Assembly (NCBI GenBank): GCA_026710905.1
Contig: JAPOQD010000073.1
Coordinates: forward strand, 1-49,348
Reading direction: 5' to 3'
Origin: Halieaceae bacterium
GTDB lineage: Bacteria > Pseudomonadota > Gammaproteobacteria > Pseudomonadales > Halieaceae
DNA length: 49,348 bases
The position numbers and the translations under genes are program-made. Of the stretch, positions 25,641 to 34,740 are shown piece after piece. The notes under the pieces were generated by a model that searched no databases, was not told the DNA's origin, and saw only the letters and a list, made by a program, of their open reading frames with translations. Every line of letters starts with the position of its first letter. Positions within the stretch are counted from its first letter, which is position 1.

Positions 25641-26915
25641 ATGACAAATAACAACAAACAAGAGGCGGGGTGGCAACCGCCGCCCCGGCCGGATTGGGTC
25701 GCGCGGATTAATGCCGAAGGCCGTGGCATGGATATTAAAAGCGTCGTGCCACTGGATGAAAACTCACTGCTCGAACACGCCCGATCGAATACCGGGTTAT
25801 CCGATTTCGGCGATGAAAACTGGCGTGATCCATTTCAGGTTCTGGTGAAATCTCTGGACGACGAGGCCGAGTTGCATTTGATGGGGCGCTTAATGGCACG
25901 TTCTGAGCTGCTGGCACTATTGGAGCAGCGGCTGAAGATTGAAGACGCGTACAAGCAAAATCCGGAAATAGAGGATGTGGAAATTGTTCGCCCGCTGACG
26001 ATTGTGGGGCAAGGGCGCTGCGGCTCATCCGCTTTGCAAAACCTGCTGGCAAACGACCCTGACAATAACTCACTGCTGCATTGGCAAGCCTATTTCCCCT
26101 GCCCACCACCGACAGCCGCTACCTATGAAACTGACCCTCGTATCGAACTTGTACATCCCCGCGTTACCCAGATTTCCCGAATCACACCGGAGATTGAATC
26201 ATCTCACGAATTTGGCGCCACACTACCGATTGAAACTCCACACATACACGCATTCAGTTTCAGATCGGCGGCTTTCTTTGCGGCCTATAATGGGGGCGGA
26301 ATTCCCAGCTACGTTGAATATATGCAATCACAGGATGGAGCGCTGCCCTTTGAATACGAGAAACGTGTACTGAAACTACTGCAGTGGAAGAATCCACGTC
26401 GATACTGGGTACTTAAGTCCCCCTCATTGCTACTTCAGCTTTCGGACTACTTAAAGGTGTTTCCCGATGTCGCGCTGGTATGGATACACAGGGATCCGGT
26501 TAAAGCACTATCTTCAATGGTGAACCATATGGGTAATGTATTCTCGTGCCGCACTGACAACCCCAATTTTGGTGAAGCGCTAAAGCCTTTTATTAATGCG
26601 GAAGCAGGTAGTCAGATGCTTAATGCATCTATTGATGTGCTGGAGTCGGGCATCATCCCTGAGAAAACGCTATGCAATGTCCTGTATAGCGATTTTATTA
26701 AAGATGCTGTCAAAGTGGCGGAATCCATCTATGACTACTTCGGTCTTGCAATGAGCGACGAAGCACGGGAAAGCATGGCCAGCTATATGCGTGATTACCC
26801 CCGTTCATTGCGGCCCAAGCACAACTATGACCTGGGTGATGCGGAACAGGTTCGTGAAGAAAGAGAAGCCTACCGACGTTATCAGGCGTATTTTGGTGTT
26901 CCCGATGAGGTATGA
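25641..26915 (+). CDS. PAPS-dependent sulfotransferase (cluster copy 1)
   Basis: A 424-residue P-loop sulfotransferase of the bacterial sulfotransferase-3-like type. The 5'-phosphosulfate loop is VGQGRCGSSALQNLL (122-136) and the 3'-phosphate site is HRDPVKALSSMVNH. A helical N-terminal region of about 115 residues starting GWQPPPRPDWVARI is shared with the copies at 33817 and 40446. It would transfer sulfate from PAPS to a hydroxyl group. No PAPS-synthesis genes are in the window. A 167-bp inverted-repeat element follows the gene. Confidence 0.85.
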   Translation: MTNNNKQEAGWQPPPRPDWVARINAEGRGMDIKSVVPLDENSLLEHARSNTGLSDFGDENWRDPFQVLVKSLDDEAELHLMGRLMARSELLALLEQRLKIEDAYKQNPEIEDVEIVRPLTIVGQGRCGSSALQNLLANDPDNNSLLHWQAYFPCPPPTAATYETDPRIELVHPRVTQISRITPEIESSHEFGATLPIETPHIHAFSFRSAAFFAAYNGGGIPSYVEYMQSQDGALPFEYEKRVLKLLQWKNPRRYWVLKSPSLLLQLSDYLKVFPDVALVWIHRDPVKALSSMVNHMGNVFSCRTDNPNFGEALKPFINAEAGSQMLNASIDVLESGIIPEKTLCNVLYSDFIKDAVKVAESIYDYFGLAMSDEARESMASYMRDYPRSLRPKHNYDLGDAEQVREEREAYRRYQAYFGVPDEV

Positions 26916-27000
26916 GTAAGGATCTCTTATTGTTCCCTTTTCCCGTGGATGAGGTTCGTCAATATTGACAGTCCCCTGTCGATAGCCAGATCTCCGGCAC

Positions 27001-27167
27001 CTAGCAGCCTGTCGGACTTGGGACTGTCCTACTGCGGAAAAGCTGTTTTGGCCCTTTTTTCTGCAATCCTTCGTTACACGAACCACTATTCGCCTCAGAA
27101 TTGCAGAAAAAATGACTCAAAACGGTCTTTCCCTCGCTACGGACGCCCAAGCCCGACAGGCTGCTAG
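27001..27167. mobile_element. MITE-like element B (22-bp terminal inverted repeats, one mismatch)
   Basis: The ends are CTAGCAGCCTGTCGG at 27001 and its complement ending at 27167; the pairing extends over 22 bases with one mismatch. A second, imperfect inverted pair lies inside (TTTTTTCTGCAAT against ATTGCAGAAAAAA). At 167 bp with no gene, it is a non-autonomous element. CTAG forms both outermost tetranucleotides, and the right-hand copy provides the TAG stop of the SDR gene. It is unrelated in sequence to family A. Confidence 0.72.
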
Positions 27168-27991
27168 CCGACATTATCCCCAAGTATGTCCCAGCCACCA
27201 TCAGCCATCAGTCGCGAACCGGTAATATAGCTCCCCGCGTCACTGGCTAACAACAACACGGCCCCTGCCATTTCCTCTGCCTGCCCCCAACGGTTCAAGG
27301 CACAGAGTGATGAGTGATACTGAAAAATCTGCTCCATCTGTTCGTCGCTAATACCGGCCTCTTTAAAGGTCGGTTCAATGATTTGCGTGTGGATAGCACC
27401 AGGCGCCAGCGTGTTCACAGTAATGCCGTAAGTCCCCAACTCGGCCGCGGCAAATCGGGCATAACCTTCCAATCCGGCTTTGCTGGCGGCATACATACCC
27501 AGATTCATTTTGTTGAACCCTTTCGTCGACGAAAGAGAACTGACATAGATGATTCGCCCCCAACCTTTTTCCTTCATTGCCGGTACTGCCGCCTTTGTCA
27601 TATCGCAATTGGCGCGTAGGTTTACATCCATGACAAAGTCGTACTGCTCATCAGTATATTCTGTGGTTTTGACAACCGGATCCACGGCAGCATTGCACAC
27701 CAATATGTCAAGGCGGCCCATGGTTTTCTGTGCATGCTTAATCAGATCATCAGGAACCGACCTTTCCGCCAGATCAGCCCTTTTGACATGAATCGTCGCG
27801 CCAGTATCACCAGCAATTTCTGCTGCTGCCTCATTTAATCGATCTTCCTTCCGTGCAGCGATCATCACCGTCGCACCGGCTTCAGCAAAAATGCGCGTGA
27901 TTTCTTTGCCGATACCGGAACCGCCACCTGTTACCAGTGCAGTTTTTCCGGCCAGACCAAATCTATCCATCAATTTATTGTTCGTTTTCAT
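27164..27991 (-). CDS. Short-chain dehydrogenase/reductase
   Basis: A 275-residue classical SDR that oxidises or reduces a hydroxyl or keto group with NAD(P)H. The cofactor loop is TGGGSGIG (21-28), the NAG motif reads NAAVD near 100, and the catalytic residues are in SSLSS (~152) and YAASK (Tyr167, Lys171). The ATG is chosen because GAGGAG lies nine bases upstream and the fold starts 15 residues later; the open frame extends 32 codons further but without similarity. The stop codon lies within the end of element B. SDRs of this type are frequent in steroid and terpenoid metabolism, which is only suggestive here. Confidence 0.95.
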   Translation of the reverse strand: MKTNNKLMDRFGLAGKTALVTGGGSGIGKEITRIFAEAGATVMIAARKEDRLNEAAAEIAGDTGATIHVKRADLAERSVPDDLIKHAQKTMGRLDILVCNAAVDPVVKTTEYTDEQYDFVMDVNLRANCDMTKAAVPAMKEKGWGRIIYVSSLSSTKGFNKMNLGMYAASKAGLEGYARFAAAELGTYGITVNTLAPGAIHTQIIEPTFKEAGISDEQMEQIFQYHSSLCALNRWGQAEEMAGAVLLLASDAGSYITGSRLMADGGWDILGDNVG

Positions 27992-28111
27992 GTTCTTGGA
28001 CTCCTCAAATCCAACCTCATAGTTTCTTAATCGATCACCTATAATCGAGACGCTGCTCTCCGCAGTCAAATTGGGTTTGATGACCACGCCATAGGGTGGG
28101 GGTCTTCCCGC

Positions 28112-28462
28112 CTACTCACTTACGAATCGGTGATCCGGATTCAAGAAGAGAAAATAGACGAGAAAGCCCAAGCCCGGGAAGACGATATAGCTCGCCAACC
28201 AGATAAAGAACTTTGGTCTCCAACGGCGCTCAGCAGGCGTATCCGCGATCATCCAAACTGCGGCGATGAGAATAACCATCATGAAATCGGTCAGACCCGC
28301 CATCAACAGGCCATTACCCACATGCAACTCAAAGTACTTGGGGAAGGCTGCCCAAAATCCGTACATATCGAGAATCCCAATCTCTGGTGCAAGCGTCCAA
28401 TACGCCTGCATGAGCACAAACGGAACCCCAATGACCCATAAGAACAATTTGGCCGGATGCAT
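28112..28462 (-). CDS. Small three-helix membrane protein, unrecognised
   Basis: A 116-residue protein with hydrophobic segments near 5-25 (LFLWVIGVPFVLMQAYW), 55-72 (LTDFMMVILIAAVWMIA) and 86-106 (FIWLASYIVFPGLGFLVYF). The N-terminus HPAKLFLWVIG recalls the six-helix family opening, but the rest does not match it. It resembles short bacterial DUF-type membrane proteins; I assign no function. It lies 32 bases after the CrtC-like gene and in the same direction. Confidence 0.55.
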   Translation of the reverse strand: MHPAKLFLWVIGVPFVLMQAYWTLAPEIGILDMYGFWAAFPKYFELHVGNGLLMAGLTDFMMVILIAAVWMIADTPAERRWRPKFFIWLASYIVFPGLGFLVYFLFLNPDHRFVSE

Positions 28463-28494
28463 ACTAGACTCCCTGGTTGATGGCCGATCAGGGC

Positions 28495-29472
28495 TCAGCC
28501 CCGATGTAGGCCGTCCTCCTCAATGCCGTTAACTGCCACAAGCGGACGATGCCCACCACGCAATGCGTTATTGGTCGTTTCGAAATCGCAGATGCCAACG
28601 CGATCACCGAGCGTAATCTTGCACATGGTGTCCACGCAGCTGATACCGTGAATCCACGACACCGCCCCTTTCTGTAACGGCTCGCAGATCATATCCAGAA
28701 CCTCGCCTGTCGGCAGCGTCATGCGCACCGTACCGCCGCGATGCGTCAATCCATCCACCTCCATGTAGGTCAAGATGTCCAGGTCTCTGGTGTAGGTAAG
28801 CGTATCGCCGCGTAACACACAGCCAAACTTCGCCAGCTGGTCGTCGGCGCCGTGAAACGAAACCGCAAGCAAGGTCGTACCATCGTCAAAAGTGCCCGCA
28901 ACCCAACGATGCGACACGATTGCATCCCACTTGCGGATGCCCCACCCGTGGTCCCTGAAGGCGAGCCCGTTAATCTCATAAGTCTTGTCTTTTATACGCA
29001 ACTTGCCGGTGCATTTGCCGCCAACCTCCATATGGTTCGGGGCAAAATCGTCACTCAGCGATCCACCCGATTTGGGATAGATATCGACTGGTGTGTGGGC
29101 GTCAGCGATGTGCAGCTCACCCTCGAGATCTTCATCATCAAAAGTCCAAACGCCGTGGTCGGTATACGTAAACTTGCAGGTGTCGTCGCCGCCGTTGAAT
29201 CCGTTTTCCGGCCTATCTGCCTCTCGCAATGGCAAAGTAACAGCGCGTTTGTAGATCCACTCGGGTGAGAATGCGTGATTCCATAGTGAAATCTGTGGGC
29301 CGTCCTTCGCATTGGGTTCGTGCCCTATGCGATGCACGCCACCGACAGAATTATCCAGGTCCCACCAGACAAGGACGACACTTTCCTGCCAGAACTCGTG
29401 ACCGCCAATCGTATGAGGCCCTTCGTCTTCGGGCCCCCATTCCTTCACACTTCCGCCCCCCTCAATTCTCAT
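28495..29472 (-). CDS. CrtC-like / DUF7064-type lipocalin-related protein (copy 1)
   Basis: A 325-residue protein of a family I know only by its domain label (DUF7064/7065, related in fold to hydroxyneurosporene synthase CrtC and AttH). Shared blocks with 48158-49138 include GPEDEGPH at the N-terminus, FWQESVV.VWWD, GGVHRIGHEPN, NHMEVGGKCTG and FRDHGWGIRKWD, and C-terminal WIHGISCVDTMC. No signal peptide is present. CrtC adds water to a carbon-carbon double bond; whether this protein is an enzyme is unknown. The start after GAGGGG is common to both copies. It is preceded by operator B. Confidence 0.72.
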   Translation of the reverse strand: MRIEGGGSVKEWGPEDEGPHTIGGHEFWQESVVLVWWDLDNSVGGVHRIGHEPNAKDGPQISLWNHAFSPEWIYKRAVTLPLREADRPENGFNGGDDTCKFTYTDHGVWTFDDEDLEGELHIADAHTPVDIYPKSGGSLSDDFAPNHMEVGGKCTGKLRIKDKTYEINGLAFRDHGWGIRKWDAIVSHRWVAGTFDDGTTLLAVSFHGADDQLAKFGCVLRGDTLTYTRDLDILTYMEVDGLTHRGGTVRMTLPTGEVLDMICEPLQKGAVSWIHGISCVDTMCKITLGDRVGICDFETTNNALRGGHRPLVAVNGIEEDGLHRG

Positions 29473-29537
29473 GATCTCATCCCCTCTGGACACGCTGCTT
29501 TTCGATTGCAAGCATGGTTACATGGTGTTAGTCTCTC

Positions 29538-29566
29538 ATTCTAGCATACTTATGCTATCTGTATAA
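29538..29566 (-). promoter_or_regulatory. Operator/promoter B: perfect TAGCATA-CT-TATGCTA palindrome
   Basis: TAGCATACTTATGCTA (29542-29557) has 7-bp perfect arms. On the minus strand it sits between TTATAC (-35, 29561-29566) and TAGAAT (-10, 29538-29543), 17 bases apart, so a bound dimer would block the promoter of the CrtC-like gene. It is the best-formed member of the family. Confidence 0.65.
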
Positions 29567-29580
29567 CTTGCGGCTGCTCC

Positions 29581-29593
29581 AAAAAAGGGGTCA
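29581..29593. repeat. GGGGTCA half-element over a stop codon
   Basis: AAAAAAGGGGTCA is identical to the left 13 bases of the hairpin at 37598-37622. Its TCA is the reverse complement of the TGA stop of the sulfotransferase gene that ends here. Confidence 0.5.
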
Positions 29594-30745
29594 CAAATAG
29601 GCGCCGAATCGGCTCGCGTATTCTGTGAACTGTTCCTCCACATCCTGTTCGGTCAAACCGTAGTCGGCAAGGCTGTACTTGTGCCGTCCGTGCTTCTCAA
29701 GCTGGTTGCCTTTTATCCACTTGCGTATTGAGTCGCGGTCAGCATGCGAGTATTCCATGCCCAGAAACTGCAGCGCCTTGTCGGACTCCCGCAATCCTTC
29801 GTCGTTAATATCCGAAAATGCAAGATCCAATACGGGTACGTCCGGATTCGCGTCGCGCCAAGCAGTTTGTGCTGCTTCTGCCTGAGTAAACAACATCAAG
29901 GTCGCCTGTCCAACGTCGTCGATATGGTCGACCGTCGCCGGATACATATGCCGGCTCGTCTCCAAAAGGCGGCACACCGAAGGGATAAGTTTCACAGGGT
30001 TACGGTGTGTAACGATAAATCTCGCGTCCGGGAATACGGTAGTAATCTGCTCTTCGTAACCCTGGTTCACCGGGCACTTCAACAACCAGGGGCGTAAGTT
30101 GTCCCGATGGAATTGCCATTGAAGATATTGCAACATGATGCGCAGGGATTCATACCGCCTCGTCATGTCTTGTTGAATGAACCAAGCAACATAGCTGGGC
30201 ACATGCGATAACGAAATCGGGTGCGGGGAGCAGAATCCGAACTCGAACAGGATCAGTTCTTCCTCGGTTTGCTCCAGATACATCGGGTGCGCAATTTTGA
30301 ATCCTGGCGCAACGGTTTCCAACCATTCCAGATATCGGCGGCCGTCCTCTTTGCGCGCAGCCTCACCGCCGTTCGGTTGATCCGGTATGCGCCCCGGGTT
30401 GTGCCCCTCCCAAAACTGCAAGGCCTGGAACTTGCCCGTCTCGCACAACATTCGATGAAGCTTCGTCGACCCCGTGCGCGGCAAGCACGAAATGAAAACC
30501 GGTTTTTCGATGGGCTGGTCGAGGATTTCCGGAAACTGCGTCAGATCGTGCTGGGTTCGTAGCAAGTTGACGAGTAACCGCAGCATGCGCGCCTTGTAGT
30601 CCTCCGTTGCCTGTTCGGTCAGGTTCGACTCGCGGTTGACGGAATCGATCAGGACTTCGAAGCCTTCCCGATGCAGAAGCTCCCCAAAATCGTCGAGGCC
30701 GGCGGCATCTCGAGCGTCTCGAATGAGTTGATCGGTAGATATCAT
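29591..30745 (-). CDS. Sulfotransferase (second type)
   Basis: A 384-residue P-loop sulfotransferase of a different subgroup from the other copies. The phosphosulfate loop is LPRTGSTKLHRML (88-100), the 3'-phosphate motif is VTHRNPVKLIPSVC, and WLLKCPVNQG lies between. It lacks the PRPDWV N-terminus of the others. It should use PAPS to sulfate an alcohol or amine. It starts 12 bases after the upstream beta-propeller gene, in the same operon. The stop codon lies in an AAAAAAGGGGTCA repeat. Confidence 0.85.
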   Translation of the reverse strand: MISTDQLIRDARDAAGLDDFGELLHREGFEVLIDSVNRESNLTEQATEDYKARMLRLLVNLLRTQHDLTQFPEILDQPIEKPVFISCLPRTGSTKLHRMLCETGKFQALQFWEGHNPGRIPDQPNGGEAARKEDGRRYLEWLETVAPGFKIAHPMYLEQTEEELILFEFGFCSPHPISLSHVPSYVAWFIQQDMTRRYESLRIMLQYLQWQFHRDNLRPWLLKCPVNQGYEEQITTVFPDARFIVTHRNPVKLIPSVCRLLETSRHMYPATVDHIDDVGQATLMLFTQAEAAQTAWRDANPDVPVLDLAFSDINDEGLRESDKALQFLGMEYSHADRDSIRKWIKGNQLEKHGRHKYSLADYGLTEQDVEEQFTEYASRFGAYL

Positions 30746-30757
30746 ACGACGGGTTCG

Positions 30758-32440
30758 CTAGTGAGTCCTGGGCGACAATCGAAGCAGGCCCCAACCAACG
30801 CCGCAGGGACAATCAATTTGTCCTCCCGGCGCAAAGCGCACGACCGCCGCACCCGGATTAAAACGCATGTCATCGCCCAACAGGTAATGAAAGACCGATT
30901 CACCCGTGTTCCAATCCAGTGCTTGCAACGCCCACTCACCGCCATGGCGTGCCATGCAAAACAACAATCCGTTGTTGGTGGGTGAACAGATGGACGGCCC
31001 CAATGGTTCCGACGTGGTCCAAGCCAATTCAAGCGCACGGTCCTCGGGGTTCCACACGTACTTCACCCCGCCCTTGAGCGCGTACCGGTCCATACCGTTC
31101 AACAACACATTCGCGAAGATGTTGGCATCTGGTTCGCCGAGCTTCGGTGGTGGATTCAGTGGATAGTCGTTGTAGGTAAAGAACCCGTAGCCATAGGCCG
31201 AGATTGACGCCTCCAATGGCACCGGAAAGGCCTTCGCATTGTCGTCGCCGTAGGTCACCGGCGCGATACCGGCCAGTTGGCGGGGCTCACCCGGTATGCC
31301 TTCCCAATCCTCCGGTACTTCACCGCGCCAATAGACGCGAAAGGACGTTTGTTCGACACCATCGGCAATCAGTACGAGCTTGTCGTTGTTTTCGCCCCAA
31401 CCCATGAGCGTCGGCGTCGTACCGCTGCCCCGCTGTCCGGATGGATAGGTTACGGCCCACGCGCCGACCGAGGGATCCGTCGACAATTTCTCGCCAGTCC
31501 ATTGAACGCGGTGCATCTTGTTTTGAGTGAGAAGATAAATACCACCGTCGTCGTCAATCGCGATGCCATTGCGGATAAAGCCCGCCATCCAGCTGTCGGC
31601 ATCCTTGTGGTCGCTATCGCGTACCGAGACACGATGTTGTTCAGTGAGGTCGCGCGACACGGCGTAGACCCAGCCATCCGCCGTTGCAATGATGACCCAT
31701 CCGTCGTAGGTCATATTGAGTGCAACACCCGCGGAAAAACGCTCACCGGATTGTGGAATCTCCCACCGACGGCGCAATTCGATAGCGGAGTCCGGATCCC
31801 CATCCGTCTCGTCGCCGTAAACCTCCAACAACGAGGTCCGGGCTCCGACGTCATTGGTCATTTGGTAGTGCTCGTTGTCACTACTCACGAAACGATAGAA
31901 GGCACCGGTTCCGCGTATCACGGGCACCATGACGCTCGCGAAGCGGCGGGCCATTGACTCGATGTGTTCGTCACTCGATTCAGCCAGACGTTTGCGTTCA
32001 TTCATTTCGTCCATGAACGCTGCGACCTGCTCTTGTGCGAAATACCGCCCGGGCTTCAGCACATGAGTAGAAATGATCCGTAACGTGTCGGCGTCCAACT
32101 TGAATACGGCGTTGCTCCCCCCTGCCCATATCACACGGCGACCGTCAGGATACGGACCGGAGTAAAGAAACTCCCAACCGTCGCCGGGGCCCAAAGGCTT
32201 CCAAGTGATTTCGTCCGCGCCTAACCGGCGCGTCTCGTCGATGGGACCCTCGACGTAATTGCTGTCGGTATTCGCTGCGTTGGCGTGCAGCATGGTGTAA
32301 GCGGAGTCCGCTAAAAACGGATGCTGGGGAGGTCGCACATCTTGAGCAAGGCTCGGCGCAGCAATCCCAGCGAGGCACAACAGAATGACTCGAAGACTCC
32401 GGACCGTTACGTGAAAGCCGTCGTACTTGGATAGGTGCAT
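30758..32440 (-). CDS. Exported PQQ-like beta-propeller protein (copy 1)
   Basis: A 560-residue protein with a signal peptide (VRSLRVILLCLAGIAAPSLAQ). The mature part has repeated beta-strand blades such as LKPLGPGDGWEFLYSGPYPDGRR, MTYDGWVIIATADGWVYAVSRD and GIAIDDDGGIYLLTQNKMHRV, as in quinoprotein-like propellers. I do not see the tryptophan docking or calcium ligands needed to claim PQQ binding, so it may be a structural or binding propeller. Copy 2 (34733-36457) matches along its whole length. Location is periplasmic or outside the cell. The ATG at 32440 is chosen for the AAGGA site just upstream. Confidence 0.72.
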   Translation of the reverse strand: MHLSKYDGFHVTVRSLRVILLCLAGIAAPSLAQDVRPPQHPFLADSAYTMLHANAANTDSNYVEGPIDETRRLGADEITWKPLGPGDGWEFLYSGPYPDGRRVIWAGGSNAVFKLDADTLRIISTHVLKPGRYFAQEQVAAFMDEMNERKRLAESSDEHIESMARRFASVMVPVIRGTGAFYRFVSSDNEHYQMTNDVGARTSLLEVYGDETDGDPDSAIELRRRWEIPQSGERFSAGVALNMTYDGWVIIATADGWVYAVSRDLTEQHRVSVRDSDHKDADSWMAGFIRNGIAIDDDGGIYLLTQNKMHRVQWTGEKLSTDPSVGAWAVTYPSGQRGSGTTPTLMGWGENNDKLVLIADGVEQTSFRVYWRGEVPEDWEGIPGEPRQLAGIAPVTYGDDNAKAFPVPLEASISAYGYGFFTYNDYPLNPPPKLGEPDANIFANVLLNGMDRYALKGGVKYVWNPEDRALELAWTTSEPLGPSICSPTNNGLLFCMARHGGEWALQALDWNTGESVFHYLLGDDMRFNPGAAVVRFAPGGQIDCPCGVGWGLLRLSPRTH

Positions 32441-32519
32441 GGCATCCTTCTTCAATTATTCGTAGAGGTGATTGTAATCCTCCTATCGGGCGAGACGCCG
32501 ACCAAGTCAACAGCTATCG

Positions 32520-33812
32520 CTAATAGGTGTCGAGTATTTTTACGTAGCCTTTGCGGCGCCGATCGAGCTGTCTTTCCCGTTCTTCCGTCGAGATCTCCGC
32601 CGTTTGCGACGGAAGTTGGTCGCGAATCTCAGAAAATTTCACCCGCTTGACGGTCGGCGGAGCTATTCGGCTGTCCCCGGTCTCGCGATAATTCCGGAAC
32701 ACAATAGTGAACTCCTTGCGGCTCACGGGATCGAGCCAGTTCGGCACCCCGGGGTCCTGGTGTGCGACCACAGCTCGAAATTTGCCGTCGACGTCAATCA
32801 CCGCGCGGGCCATGTTCACGTCAGTTTGCTTGTGGGTAAAGTCCAGGGATTTGGACCAGACATCACCAAGCTGGTAGCTCCAGTATGCCGACTCCGGCAG
32901 ACCACTCTCGATGATGAGTGCCTCGTCTTCGGCACAGTCGAACACACCCAAACCGTAAGAGGTGGACGGGCTGCCCAATAGATCCACCAGTTCCTCTCCA
33001 CCCATATACCATAGCTTGTTTGTTCCTCCCGCATTCTTGATGTACAAGTCGTGTAGGCCGATGCTCCACTCCTCCACCAGAAAGGTGACGAAGTGAGCAG
33101 CCATGTTCAACCGCATCGCCAGCGCGCCTTCATCAAACTCCGAATAGCCGTTTAGGGGTTCGAGCATTTCGATGTCCATGGACCCCACATCGTCGGACCA
33201 TTCGCCGAACCAACGCCGGACAATCACGAAATTGAACTCAGACTCGCCATCGAGCGCGATCCAGTTCCCCGGATGCTCCTCGGCGCTCATGATGATCTCG
33301 AAACTACCGTCGGCGTTCACCTCGAAGTCGTTGAGGTCGTAGTTACCCAGTGGCTTGGAGCCCGGGTAGCCAAGAATCTGATTGTGGAGCTGGAACAAAA
33401 TCAGCTTCAAATCACCCAGACGACCGCTCAATCGATAGGTTTGTTTGCCGTTGAGCAGCATAATGCCGTAGAGCGCGTCCGGCCCGTTTTGTCCGAGCGT
33501 GTATAAATAGGAGTTCCACGAGGTTGTCCCGTAAATCCTCGGATTGTTCTGACGCGGCGCGATGACAAAGTTGTAGGCCATGGTTTGCGCTTCGGCAATG
33601 CTGTAGAGGGCTTGCGCGCGATGCTCCGGGCTGTTCTTGTAACGCGGTGTCTCTTTGATCGTCTCGTACGCCCGGGCAACGCTATCGTTGAAATTCTTCC
33701 AGGCCTCATGCATGTCATCGCTATTTGACTCGGCTACCGCTGCATTGGTCATCAAAAACACTCCAAATATACTCAAAAAGAACCGGCTGCGTGCGCGGCG
33801 AAAAGCGATCAT
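32520..33812 (-). CDS. Exported DUF1214-type protein (copy 2)
   Basis: A 430-residue protein with an N-terminal signal (RRARSRFFLSIFGVFLMTNAAVA). The C-terminal part has FRAVVAHQDPGVPNWLDPVSR and continues to a charged tail with STEERERQLDRRRKGYVKIL. It is similar in plan to the Tat-exported protein at 11576, and its tail recurs in deleted form at 41793-42113 and 45419-45678. The start is fixed by GAGGTG, which overlaps the end of the preceding sulfotransferase remnant. Function unknown; it lies between two propeller genes in one operon. Confidence 0.72.
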   Translation of the reverse strand: MIAFRRARSRFFLSIFGVFLMTNAAVAESNSDDMHEAWKNFNDSVARAYETIKETPRYKNSPEHRAQALYSIAEAQTMAYNFVIAPRQNNPRIYGTTSWNSYLYTLGQNGPDALYGIMLLNGKQTYRLSGRLGDLKLILFQLHNQILGYPGSKPLGNYDLNDFEVNADGSFEIIMSAEEHPGNWIALDGESEFNFVIVRRWFGEWSDDVGSMDIEMLEPLNGYSEFDEGALAMRLNMAAHFVTFLVEEWSIGLHDLYIKNAGGTNKLWYMGGEELVDLLGSPSTSYGLGVFDCAEDEALIIESGLPESAYWSYQLGDVWSKSLDFTHKQTDVNMARAVIDVDGKFRAVVAHQDPGVPNWLDPVSRKEFTIVFRNYRETGDSRIAPPTVKRVKFSEIRDQLPSQTAEISTEERERQLDRRRKGYVKILDTY

Positions 33813-33816
33813 TTCG

Positions 33817-34345
33817 TTACACCTCGCTCGGCACGTCGAAGTAATCTTGATACTCCTTGAAAGCGGCCCGTTCCGCGCTGATCGCGTCGCCGTCACCGAC
33901 CGAATATCGGTGCGCCGGCCGCTTGGTTCGCGGGTTTTCCTCCATGTAGGTCAACATTGCAACCCGAGCTTCTTCTGTCATTTCGAGATTCAACCCGTCG
34001 TAAATCTTTGCCGCCACGTTAAGTGGATCGTCAACAAAATCCAGATACTGCACGTTACACAATCGTTCCTTAGGCAAGCGACCTTCTTCGATCCAGGTGA
34101 TCGGTTGGGACAACATGCCCGCCGCCATATTGGCATCGGTACACACCTCCAAGGGGAAATTCGTAAAGGGCGTATCTGATCTGCACCATAAAAGAGTACC
34201 CATGAGATTGACCACAGACGCCAGCGCCTTGACCGGGTCTCTATGGATCCAAACGAATCCCATGTCAGGGAACACCTCCAAAATCTCCCACTTTGCTCAC
34301 CCAGTCGGGCCGAGCTGCGGGTTGCCATTGTTCGTCGCGTTTCAT
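33817..34345 (-). pseudogene. Sulfotransferase remnant: N-terminus fused out of frame to the C-terminal third
   Basis: The first part reads MKRDEQWQPAARPDWVSKV, the family N-terminus (GWQPPPRPDWVARI in the copy at 25641). It then shifts frame into ILEVFPDMGFVWIHRDPVKALASVVN and runs on to the family's end (YFDVPSEV). About 250 central residues, including the PAPS 5'-phosphosulfate loop, are absent, so it cannot be an active enzyme. The conserved tail suggests recent loss. The Shine-Dalgarno of the next gene lies in its last codons, which may explain why the 3' end remains. Confidence 0.72.
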
Positions 34346-34418
34346 TTCGATTTTCGTGCCTCGCTTTGTTTCGCACACTCGGCTTCGGAGAGCGCACCCA
34401 TTCCCCTCAAAGGGCCAT

Positions 34419-34703
34419 TTAGAGGGCGCCCAAGGTATCGAGGTCGTCCATGGCCGTTGAGATCCGGCGGATGAACTCCAACGTGATGTCCCTGGGTTGC
34501 ATATCGGGATCGAATAAGAGATGTGTAATTTCGGGGGTCCGCTCCGGCCGAAATGATGCAATAAGAATAAATACGGGAGGAAAGAGGAAGGCTGCGCCGT
34601 TGGCGCCAGCTGCTACCATCTGCGCAATAACCAAACCGGTAAAAAAGCACACCATACATGCGATACCACTCCATACACAGACTCGTTGAAAGAAGGCATT
34701 CAT
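34419..34703 (-). pseudogene. Chimera: membrane-protein N-terminus joined to a kinase C-terminus
   Basis: A 94-codon frame begins like the six-helix family (VCVWSGIACMVCFFTG) and ends PDMQPRDITLEFIRRISTAMDDLDTL, which closely follows the C-terminus of the CHK-like kinase at 15463 (PEMQPPATSIKFIRRMSQAMEDLDSL). One deletion that removed the rest of a membrane-protein gene and most of a kinase gene lying next to each other explains this. It also implies an ancestral order of membrane protein then kinase, as seen at 16.6 kb in divergent form. Confidence 0.62.
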
Positions 34704-34717
34704 CACCTGAATATGAC

Positions 34718-34740
34718 GAGTACTAACAGATGCTAGTCAG
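34718..34740 (-). promoter_or_regulatory. Weak TAGCAT operator-like site
   Basis: The minus strand reads GACTAGCATCTGTTAGTA, with one good TAGCAT half and a degenerate second half. It lies just before the chimeric gene and at the end of the propeller gene. I regard it as a possible relic. Confidence 0.25.

Noticed and set aside
27001-27167. Rho-independent terminator at the end of the sulfotransferase gene
   Set aside because: The stem is over 20 bp with 120 bases between arms, which fits a transposable element rather than a terminator.
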